Positions 1 through 5,282 of a stretch of DNA of 5,305 nucleotides are shown in pieces. Within the stretch, counting starts at the first letter, position 1. Every line of letters starts with the position of its first letter. The DNA comes from Actinomycetota bacterium (GTDB taxonomy: Bacteria > Actinomycetota > Acidimicrobiia > Acidimicrobiales > Acidimicrobiaceae). The stretch is from positions 1 through 5,305 of the forward strand of contig SIRY01000172.1 in the NCBI GenBank assembly GCA_004366215.1. Direction: 5' to 3'. Made by a program: the position numbers and the translations under genes. The notes below the pieces were generated by a model. The model made no database searches, had not been told where the DNA came from, and was given only the letters and a program-made list of their open reading frames with translations.

Positions 1-10
1 TCTTCTTCAT
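1..10 (-). CDS. 5' end of an unidentified leftward gene (partial)
   Basis: Only the first codons of a gene leaving the window on the left are visible. On the minus strand a purine-rich Shine-Dalgarno-like GGGAGGA (bases 27-21) is followed by two candidate ATG codons, at base 20 (reading M-G-N-H-E-E) and at base 10 (reading M-K-K). The base 10 start has a spacer of about 11 nt from the GGAGG core and a lysine-rich opening common in real N-termini. The base 20 start abuts the Shine-Dalgarno directly, which is too close. An upstream in-frame ATG for the base 20 frame exists at base 35. The gene would be divergent from the transporter at 230 and could share its control region. No function can be assigned from three codons, and the gene itself is an inference from the ribosome-binding signal. 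Confidence 0.35.
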
Positions 11-72
11 GGTTCCCCATTCCTCCCACACTCATCGACGCACCGGTCGTCTCGTGCCGGTGCTCGGGGGCT

Positions 73-78
73 ATCGTA
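73..78 (-). promoter_or_regulatory. Possible -10 element for the leftward gene
   Basis: On the minus strand this hexamer reads TACGAT, which fits the TAnnnT form of actinobacterial sigma-A -10 boxes. It would place a transcription start near base 66 and give a leader of roughly 55 nt before the candidate ATG at base 10. No convincing -35 box lies 17-18 bp upstream, so the call is weak. Confidence 0.2.
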
Positions 79-161
79 GGACATTCCGCGCATGCATGGT
101 GCGCACTCTGCTGCATGTGCGAGGTTCGTCGAGCCGTCGTGCTCGCCGCTAGTGTGGTGGC

Positions 162-213
162 GCATAGCTATGCAGCTGTCCACCTCTGTGGCAGGACTCG
201 TGCATAGGTATGC
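162..213. promoter_or_regulatory. Pair of 12-bp palindromes, candidate operator of the transporter
   Basis: Two copies of GCATAGSTATGC lie in the divergent intergenic region. Bases 162-173 read GCATAGCTATGC, a perfect palindrome. Bases 202-213 read GCATAGGTATGC, with perfect 5-bp arms and one changed central base. Their centres are exactly 40 bp apart, close to four helical turns, so both would face the same side of the DNA. The right-hand copy ends 16 bp before the chosen ATG of the transporter, where it would overlap the promoter or transcription start. This is the layout expected for a dimeric repressor binding twice. The sequence shows the repeats directly; the regulator and its ligand are unknown, and no regulator gene is visible in the window unless the truncated leftward gene is one. 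Confidence 0.5.
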
Positions 214-229
214 CCAGTGCCGAAACGGG

Positions 230-1408
230 ATGCGAAGTGTGCCTGAGAGTCGTCTGAGTGCGCTGGGCCGAGACGGCGCGGTCGTCGGCGTGGCGATGCT
301 CGCGACGACCGCGACCACGCTCCCGGTCTTCCTCATCGGCGCGCTCGCGCCGGTGCTCGAGGTCGCGGTGCACCTCGACGCGCTCGCCGAGGGCGCCGCC
401 GTCGGTGCGTTCTTCCTCGCCTCGATGGCCGGAGCGCTCGGGGTGGCTCGTGCTCCCTGGCACGCGCCAGGTGGCATCCTCGCAGCAGGGGGGTCGGTAG
501 CGAGCGCGCTCGGGAGCTACGCCATCGCGCTCTTCGCCCGAGGTCCGCTCGTCGTGGTGGCTGGAGCTCTGCTCGCTGGCGTCGGCAACGGGGTGCTCCA
601 ACCTGGGGTCAACGACCTCGTTGCGACGCTCGTGACGCCGAAGCGCCAGGGCCTCGCCTTCGGGGTCAAGCAAGCAGCGATCCCGACCGCGACGTTGCTC
701 GCTGGACTCGCGCTCCCACTCCTCGGCGTTCGCGGAGACTGGCGGCGAGCCTACGAGGTCGCGGGTGCGCTCGCAGCGCTCGTGACCGTCGTCGCGCTCA
801 CGATGCCGCGTTCCCACGAGGCGACCCTGCGCGCACGAACGAGGTTCCATGCCCCGGCCGCGCTGTGGGTCAGCGCGCTCGCCGTCGCCCTCGGAGCGGG
901 CGCGGCCAACGCGCTCGGTAGCTTCGGCGTCGTCTCACTCGTCCACGACCACCTCGCGCCCGGACCTGCGGGCTACGCGGCGGCGGCCGCGAGCGCTGTG
1001 GGGCTCGGTGCTCGCCTCGTCGTCGGTCGCCTCGCCGACACTCGGCTTCGGCGTCCCCTGCGCGTCGTCGCGGCGATGATGGCGGTCGGCGCGCTCGGCG
1101 AGCTCGCGCTCGCCAGCGGGCTCGTACCGCTGCTCCTCGCTGGTCTGTTCGTCGGCTACGGCGCAGGGTGGGGCTGGAACGGCCTGATCACCTACGCGGT
1201 TGGCACCCGGTGGCGCTCAGACGCCGCACAAGCCACCGCCGTCGCGCAGGCAGGGGCCTTCGCAGGTAGCGTGCTCGGTCCACTCGGGGTCGGCACCATG
1301 ATCCACCTCGTCGGTTTCCCGCTGAGCTGGGTGGTGGTGAGCGCGCTCGCACTCGCCGCTGCCTCGCTCATGGCGATCGTGGCGCCGCGCTTCGAGCTCA
1401 CGAGCTGA
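230..1408 (+). CDS. Major facilitator superfamily (MFS) transporter
   Basis: A 392-residue polytopic membrane protein, of usual MFS length, with about twelve hydrophobic segments in two sets of six (roughly residues 18-40, 55-72, 80-102, 106-126, 152-166, 176-192, then 210-237, 248-265, 278-297, 298-322, 336-358, 363-385). The segment KRQGLAFGVKQAAIP at residues 138-152 resembles the loop and TM5 of MFS_1 proteins. GRLADTRLRRPLR at 266-278 is the classical MFS loop motif in the second half. It should move a small solute across the cytoplasmic membrane, but substrate and direction cannot be read from sequence. The frame is open back to an ATG at 92. I reject that start because the extra 46 residues are not hydrophobic, use codons rare in the rest of the gene (AGG, ATA, CTA, TGT) and would put both palindromes inside the coding region. 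GTG 239, with GGGA about 8 nt upstream, is an alternative start. The gene is convergent with the phosphatase at 1398-1967 and overlaps it by 11 bp. Confidence 0.85.
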   Translation: MRSVPESRLSALGRDGAVVGVAMLATTATTLPVFLIGALAPVLEVAVHLDALAEGAAVGAFFLASMAGALGVARAPWHAPGGILAAGGSVASALGSYAIALFARGPLVVVAGALLAGVGNGVLQPGVNDLVATLVTPKRQGLAFGVKQAAIPTATLLAGLALPLLGVRGDWRRAYEVAGALAALVTVVALTMPRSHEATLRARTRFHAPAALWVSALAVALGAGAANALGSFGVVSLVHDHLAPGPAGYAAAAASAVGLGARLVVGRLADTRLRRPLRVVAAMMAVGALGELALASGLVPLLLAGLFVGYGAGWGWNGLITYAVGTRWRSDAAQATAVAQAGAFAGSVLGPLGVGTMIHLVGFPLSWVVVSALALAAASLMAIVAPRFELTS

Positions 1409-1967
1409 GCGCTGATCGAGCGACTCGCCCGATGCGCCGACTCAAACCCTCGAGGTGCCCGATGCACGAGGCGCTGAGCGCGGCGAGCAGGATGGATGCG
1501 AGCACGTCGGTGGGCCAGTGGCGTCCAAGAAGCAGGCGACTGCACGCGGTCGCGGCCGCGACGGCGCACAGGACGCATCGAGCCCAGCGAGGCAAGCCAC
1601 GACTCGCGAGGAAGAAAGCGACGGCGCCAGCGGTGTGGTCCGAGGGGAAGGCGTGCAGGTCGCTCTCGCGTCGGCGGGAGGACCAGAGCCGAAGCGGTGG
1701 TCTTGGGCGCGGTAGCGCGCGCGCGACGACGCCAGCGGCGAGCACGGCGAGGCTGCCTGCGGCCGCCGTTCGCACGAGCGCGGTGAGGACCTCTTCGTCG
1801 TCTCGCGCTCGATCGGCGATGACGGCAAAGGTGGCGACGTAGCCGAGGGGCGTCGCGACCTCGAGCACGCGCAGGCTCGCTGCGAGGGTCGTGTTGCGGC
1901 GAGCAGGAGCGCTGAGGAACCGGACGAGGGCGAGCTCGAAGGGTTCGCGTCTGGCCATGGAGCCCAT
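1398..1967 (-). CDS. PAP2-family membrane phosphatase, BcrC-like
   Basis: A 189-residue integral membrane protein of the type 2 phosphatidic acid phosphatase superfamily, which hydrolyses lipid or isoprenoid (di)phosphates through a phosphohistidine intermediate. Motif 1 is RPRP at residues 87-90. Motif 2 is FPSDHT at 107-112, with the acid/base histidine H111; the SDH rather than SGH form is typical of BcrC-type undecaprenyl-diphosphatases. Motif 3 is SRLLLGRHWPTD at 143-154, supplying R144, the nucleophile H150 and D154. Hydrophobic stretches lie near 37-50, 65-84, 113-122, 129-142 and 155-170. The lysine that normally opens motif 1 (KX6RP) is Ala82 here, with Arg83 beside it. Undecaprenyl-PP recycling for cell-wall synthesis is a reasonable guess, but phosphatidylglycerol-phosphate or another lipid phosphate is equally possible. 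The start at 1967 has no Shine-Dalgarno; an in-frame ATG follows at 1958. The start codon lies only 14 bp from that of the divergent tlyA. Confidence 0.8.
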   Translation of the reverse strand: MGSMARREPFELALVRFLSAPARRNTTLAASLRVLEVATPLGYVATFAVIADRARDDEEVLTALVRTAAAGSLAVLAAGVVARALPRPRPPLRLWSSRRRESDLHAFPSDHTAGAVAFFLASRGLPRWARCVLCAVAAATACSRLLLGRHWPTDVLASILLAALSASCIGHLEGLSRRIGRVARSALSS

Positions 1968-1970
1968 GGT

Positions 1971-1975
1971 AGGAG
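1971..1975 (+). promoter_or_regulatory. Shine-Dalgarno that fixes the tlyA TTG start
   Basis: AGGAG lies six bases before TTG 1982, an ideal spacing, but fifteen bases before the alternative GTG 1991. It is the clearest ribosome-binding site in the window and supports TTG as the initiator even though the protein alignment alone (start near V-A-R-R) would also accept GTG 1991. Confidence 0.65.
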
Positions 1976-1978
1976 CTA
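1973..1978 (-). promoter_or_regulatory. Possible -10 element for a leaderless phosphatase mRNA
   Basis: On the minus strand the hexamer reads TAGCTC, five bases before the A of the ATG at 1967. With no Shine-Dalgarno in front of this gene, that spacing would suit transcription starting at the start codon itself, as is frequent in Actinobacteria. There is no clear -35 box and the sixth base departs from TAnnnT. The same bases overlap the tlyA ribosome-binding site on the other strand. Confidence 0.2.
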
Positions 1979-1981
1979 GCC

Positions 1982-2740
1982 TTGACGCAGGTGGCGCGGC
2001 GTCGACTCGACCAGGTCCTTGTCGCTCGAGGCCTCGCGCACTCGAGACGCCACGCGGTCGAGCTCATCACAGCGGGTCTCGTCGCTGTGAACCGCGGACC
2101 TGCTCGGTCGCCGGCTCGGCTCGTCGCCGACGGCGACGAGGTCGTCGTCCTCGCGTCTACGTGGCGACCTCGCGGCGCGCGCAAGCTGGCTGGCGCCCTC
2201 GACGTCTTTGGCGTCGAGTGCACAGGGCGAGTCTGCCTCGACGTTGGAGCCTCAACCGGCGGCTTTACGATGGCGCTGCTCGAACGCGGAGCGCGAAAGG
2301 TCCTCTGCGTCGACGTCGGTCGAGGTCAACTCGACCAGAGCCTTCGTGCGGATCCACGGGTCGTCGCGCTCGAGGGTGTCGACGTCCGGGACCTTCGCTG
2401 GCCGCTCGAGGAGCCGGTGGAGCTCATCGTCGTCGACGTCTCGTTCATCTCGCTCAGAGCGGTCGCCCCAGCGCTCATCGCGCTCGCCCCTGCGGGAGCG
2501 GAGCTCGTCGCCCTGATCAAGCCTCAGTTCGAGGTGGGGCGCGTGGTCGCGAGCCGCTACCACGGCGTGATCCCCGACGGGCCAGAGCGCGACGGCGCGA
2601 TCGAGGCTGTCCTCGAGCGTTGCAGGTCGCTCGGGATGGCGCTCGTCGCACGCACCGCGAGCGTCGTGCGCGGCGCACAGGGTAACCGCGAAGAGTTCGC
2701 CTACCTCCGGATCCCACCTCGCGCCGAGCGCGCTCTGTAG
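1982..2740 (+). CDS. tlyA: TlyA family rRNA (cytidine-2'-O)-methyltransferase
   Basis: A 252-residue, S-adenosylmethionine-dependent enzyme. In mycobacteria the homologue methylates the 2'-O of C1409 in 16S and C1920 in 23S rRNA, and its loss gives capreomycin and viomycin resistance. An S4 RNA-binding domain spans about residues 5-60 (RRLDQVLVARGLAHSRRHA). It is followed by a short linker and an FtsJ/RrmJ-like Rossmann domain from about 65. SAM motif I is LDVGASTGGF at 86-95, and VDVGRGQLDQSLRADPRVV at 110-128 is a TlyA hallmark. The catalytic K-D-K-E set is K68 (RGARKL), D152 (VDVSFISLRAV), K180 (IKPQFEVGR) and E237 (GNREEF). The older name haemolysin A is misleading. The Gly-rich turn that usually follows KPQFEVG is replaced by SRYHGVIPDGP (191-201). 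Translation starts at TTG with a good Shine-Dalgarno. This is the first gene of a three-gene operon, so its promoter must lie within the 5' part of the opposing phosphatase gene. nadK follows after 10 bp. Confidence 0.93.
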   Translation: MTQVARRRLDQVLVARGLAHSRRHAVELITAGLVAVNRGPARSPARLVADGDEVVVLASTWRPRGARKLAGALDVFGVECTGRVCLDVGASTGGFTMALLERGARKVLCVDVGRGQLDQSLRADPRVVALEGVDVRDLRWPLEEPVELIVVDVSFISLRAVAPALIALAPAGAELVALIKPQFEVGRVVASRYHGVIPDGPERDGAIEAVLERCRSLGMALVARTASVVRGAQGNREEFAYLRIPPRAERAL

Positions 2741-2750
2741 GCTGAGGGCG

Positions 2751-3566
2751 ATGGAGGTCGGCTTCGTCCTGCACCCGACGCGTCCTGGGGCACGCGAACT
2801 CTACGAGCGTGCGAGCGACGTGCTGCGGCGCTACGGTGCGCGTGCCCGCGAACTCGGCGGGGAGCGTGACGGGTCTCGCGGGCTTCGTGGGGTCGTCAGC
2901 CTCGGTGGGGACGGCACGATGCTCCGAGCCATGGCTGCTGCCTGGCACGCGGACCTGCCGGTGCTCGGAGTCAACCTCGGTCAGCTCGGCTACCTCGCTG
3001 AGGTCGACCCAGCGGCGCTCGAGCGAGCGCTGGCAGCGCTGCTCGAGGGGACGGTGCGTATCGAGGAGCGCCTCGCGCTCGAGGTCACCGTGTGCGGTGA
3101 GCACGAGCGCATCGTCGGCTTCAACGAGGTGGTGGTCGAGCGCCAGAGCTCTGGTCACCTCATCCGCACGACGGTGTCGATCGCCGGCCGGCCGTTCCTG
3201 CGATACGCAGCTGACGGCGTCATCGTCGCGACGCCGACGGGTTCGACCGCCTACGCGTTCTCAGCTCGCGGACCGGTCGTCTCCCCTCACGTCGACGCGC
3301 TCGTGCTCACCCCACTCGCGCCTCACCAGCTCTTTGACCGCTCGCTCGTGCTGAGCCTCGACGAGCCGGTCGGGATCGGCATCCTCGAGGGTCCCCCGGC
3401 GTCGGTGATGGTCGACGGGGTCGCGCGTCGCGTGCTCTGCCCCGGTGAGGGCGTCGAGGTGGCTGCGAGCGCGCGGCGGGTGCGGCTCGCCCAGCTCGAG
3501 GCGCCGCCGTTCCACGAAGTGCTCCGCGCCAAGTTCTCCCTCGAGGTGCCCGAGTCGCCATGCTGA
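2751..3566 (+). CDS. nadK: NAD kinase
   Basis: A cytosolic enzyme of 271 residues that phosphorylates the 2'-hydroxyl of NAD to make NADP, the only known de novo source of NADP(H). Family motifs occur in order: the N-terminal strand GFVLHPTR (4-11), GGDGT (52-56) with the catalytic aspartate D54, VNLGQLGYLAEVD (74-86), the NE pair N125-E126, the glycine-rich TPTGSTAYAFSARGP (161-175), TPLAPHQLFDRSLVLS (187-202) and VDG (221-223). Length and motif order match bacterial ppnK proteins. The ATG at 2751 places the first beta strand correctly. A GAGGG stands only 2 nt before it, so initiation may depend partly on ribosomes finishing tlyA 10 bp upstream. Its last seven bases overlap recN in the arrangement ATGCTGA, another sign of coupled translation. 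No key residue is missing. The gene is also called ppnK. Confidence 0.96.
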   Translation: MEVGFVLHPTRPGARELYERASDVLRRYGARARELGGERDGSRGLRGVVSLGGDGTMLRAMAAAWHADLPVLGVNLGQLGYLAEVDPAALERALAALLEGTVRIEERLALEVTVCGEHERIVGFNEVVVERQSSGHLIRTTVSIAGRPFLRYAADGVIVATPTGSTAYAFSARGPVVSPHVDALVLTPLAPHQLFDRSLVLSLDEPVGIGILEGPPASVMVDGVARRVLCPGEGVEVAASARRVRLAQLEAPPFHEVLRAKFSLEVPESPC

Positions 3567-5140
3567 GCGCCCTCGAGGTCGTCAACCTCGGCATCGTCCG
3601 TCACGCGAGCCTCGAGCTGCCACCTGGGCTCATCGCACTGACGGGCGAGACCGGTGCGGGCAAGACGGTGCTCGTCACGGCGATCGGGCTGCTCCTTGGA
3701 GAGCGTCCCCGAGCAGAGCTCGTCGGTACCGCGGGGGACAGGGCTCGCGTCCGCGCCATCGTCGACCTCGACGGCTCAGAGGTCCTCGTCGAGCGCGAGC
3801 TCACGCAGGAGGGACGCACGAGGTGCCGCGTCGACGGCGAGCTCGTGAGCGTGGCCGAGCTGCAGCGACTGAGCGCTCGCGCACTCCAGCTCGTCGGCCA
3901 GCACGAGTCGGTCTTCGTGACGCGGCCTGAGACCCAGCGCGAGATCCTCGACCGACTCGGTGGGACGGACGAGAGCGAGGTGAGCGCAGCGCGCAGCGAG
4001 GTCATCAGGCTCGAGCAGGCGCTTCGCGAGCTCGACGAGGCGCTCGTGGCGCAGGCTCGTGAGGAGGCGCTCCTCCAGCACGAGCTCGCCGAGCTCGACG
4101 CGGCCGAGCTCAGGAGTCCAACCGAGGACGTTGAACTCGAAGCGCACATCGAGCGGCTCACCCACGCAGAGGAGCTCAAGGAGGTGCTCGCGGGGCTGCA
4201 CCGCACCCTGCGCGGACAGGGTGGCATGGTCGATCAGGTGGCGAGCGCAGCGCGTCACCTCGGCGCTGGCGAGCCTGAGCTTGCTCGGCGACTCGAGGCG
4301 CTCGTCGCGGAGGCGATCGACGTCTCAGACGACGTGCGGCGCGCGTTCGAGGCGCTCGAGGTCGACCGCGCGAGCCTCGAGCGCGCCGAGGTACGCTTTG
4401 GGCTGCTCGCGCAGCTCAAACGGCGGTTCGGTCCGACGCTCGGCGCGGTCATCGAGGCTCGCGAGGAGCGAGCAGCCCGTCTGGGCGCGCTGGCCTCTCG
4501 GCGTGACGATCGGGCCCTCGTCGAGACGGAACTCAACGCTGCGCGCGAGCGTCTGCGCGCAGCACAGGACGCACTCCGTGCACAGCGCGAGTCGACTCGC
4601 GAGCGACTCCTCGGCCACGTCGGAGCCGCGCTCGAGGAGCTTGGGTTGGAGGGTGCGCAGTTCGACGTGCGCCTCGGTGGCCCCGAGGGGACGCCTACCT
4701 TCGTGTTCCGTAGCAGCCGCGAGCTTCCGTTCGTGGAGCTCGGCAGAGGTGTGAGCGGCGGAGAGCTGTCGCGGATCGTGCTCGCGCTCGCCGAGCTCCT
4801 CGGGCACGGGACGGAGACGCTCGTCCTCGACGAGATCGACGCGGGGCTCGGCGGCCGCGCGGCTCTCGGCGTGGCTCGTCGGCTCGTTCGGCTCGCACGG
4901 GAGCGCCAGGTGGTCGTGGTGACCCACACGGCCTCGATCGCCGCGGCCGCCGACGCGCACTTCGTCGTCGAGCGCTCCGTGGGCGACGGTGTCGGTGGTG
5001 GTCCAACGATCGTGCAGGTGAGCGGCGATGCGCGAGTGCGAGAGGTCGCGCGCCTGCTCTCAGGGCAGCCCGACGCCGACGAGGCGCTCACGCACGCGCG
5101 CAGCCTCCTCGCTAGGTACTCGCTCGCCGAGGAGGGGTAG
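3560..5140 (+). CDS. recN: DNA repair protein RecN
   Basis: An SMC-like ATPase of 526 residues that is recruited early to DNA double-strand breaks and promotes end cohesion for RecA-dependent repair. The N-terminal head has Walker A GETGAGKT (29-36) and a Q-loop region LQLVGQHES (109-117). Residues of about 138-180 and 300-350 are Glu/Arg/Ala-rich and form the two arms of the coiled coil. The C-terminal head carries the ABC signature VSGGELSRI (398-406), Walker B TLVLDEID (420-427), the D-loop AGLGGRA (428-434) and the switch histidine H456 in VVVTHTASIAA. The usual RecN text after the switch histidine is THLPQVA; here it is THTASIA. The protein is somewhat shorter than the common 550-590 residues, mostly in the arms. 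Translation starts inside the end of nadK (7-bp overlap) with only a weak GAGGTG 11 nt upstream, so coupling is likely. No LexA-type SOS box is apparent upstream. It is the last gene of the operon; a hairpin follows about 100 bp later. Confidence 0.95.
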   Translation: MLSALEVVNLGIVRHASLELPPGLIALTGETGAGKTVLVTAIGLLLGERPRAELVGTAGDRARVRAIVDLDGSEVLVERELTQEGRTRCRVDGELVSVAELQRLSARALQLVGQHESVFVTRPETQREILDRLGGTDESEVSAARSEVIRLEQALRELDEALVAQAREEALLQHELAELDAAELRSPTEDVELEAHIERLTHAEELKEVLAGLHRTLRGQGGMVDQVASAARHLGAGEPELARRLEALVAEAIDVSDDVRRAFEALEVDRASLERAEVRFGLLAQLKRRFGPTLGAVIEAREERAARLGALASRRDDRALVETELNAARERLRAAQDALRAQRESTRERLLGHVGAALEELGLEGAQFDVRLGGPEGTPTFVFRSSRELPFVELGRGVSGGELSRIVLALAELLGHGTETLVLDEIDAGLGGRAALGVARRLVRLARERQVVVVTHTASIAAAADAHFVVERSVGDGVGGGPTIVQVSGDARVREVARLLSGQPDADEALTHARSLLARYSLAEEG

Positions 5141-5240
5141 CGAGCGGGGATCGCCCAAGTGCGCTCGCAGCGCGGGTGGTCGAGCACCGACGAGCGGTGC
5201 GTGAGGAGGGCCAACGAGCGAGGTGGGGACACGACGAGGC

Positions 5241-5267
5241 TGGCCGCCCCTCTCGCAGGGGCGGCCA
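5241..5267. terminator. Strong hairpin, probable bidirectional terminator
   Basis: A perfect inverted repeat: an 11-bp GC-rich stem (arms 5241-5251 and 5257-5267, TGGCCGCCCCT pairing with AGGGGCGGCCA) closes a 5-base loop CTCGC. It lies 100 bp after the recN stop and 15 bp beyond the stop of a probable convergent gene, so it could end transcription from both sides. Neither flank has a T-run, which is common for terminators in GC-rich Actinobacteria but leaves function unproven. A smaller perfect stem (GCACCG/CGGTGC, 6 bp, bases 5184-5200, 5-base loop) precedes it in the same gap. Confidence 0.65.
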
Positions 5268-5282
5268 GCGCGTCGAGCACAC

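Noticed and set aside
91..98. CATGCATG palindrome as a third operator copy
   Set aside because: It does not share the GCATA..TATGC pattern and an 8-bp palindrome can occur by chance.
7..850. Long minus-strand open frames (7-477 and 149-850) opposite the transporter start
   Set aside because: They are Arg/Ser/Ala/Glu-rich with no motif, arise from the complement of GC-rich coding DNA, and oppose a clear MFS gene.
1192..2223. 343-codon minus-strand frame spanning the transporter end, phosphatase and tlyA start
   Set aside because: It overlaps three well-supported genes, lies in a different frame from the PAP2 gene, is arginine-rich and lacks any recognisable domain.
1891..2685. 264-codon plus-strand frame overlapping tlyA
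   Set aside because: Almost pure Arg/Ala/Gly/Ser composition and out of frame with tlyA, which has all family motifs.
3180..3195. GCCGGCCGGC palindrome inside nadK
   Set aside because: It is explained by Gly/Arg/Ala-type codons in GC-rich coding sequence and has no partner nearby.
4255..5280. 341-codon minus-strand frame opposite recN, GTG start at 5280
   Set aside because: Ser/Arg/Ala-rich antisense shadow across conserved RecN motifs; no ribosome-binding site or domain.
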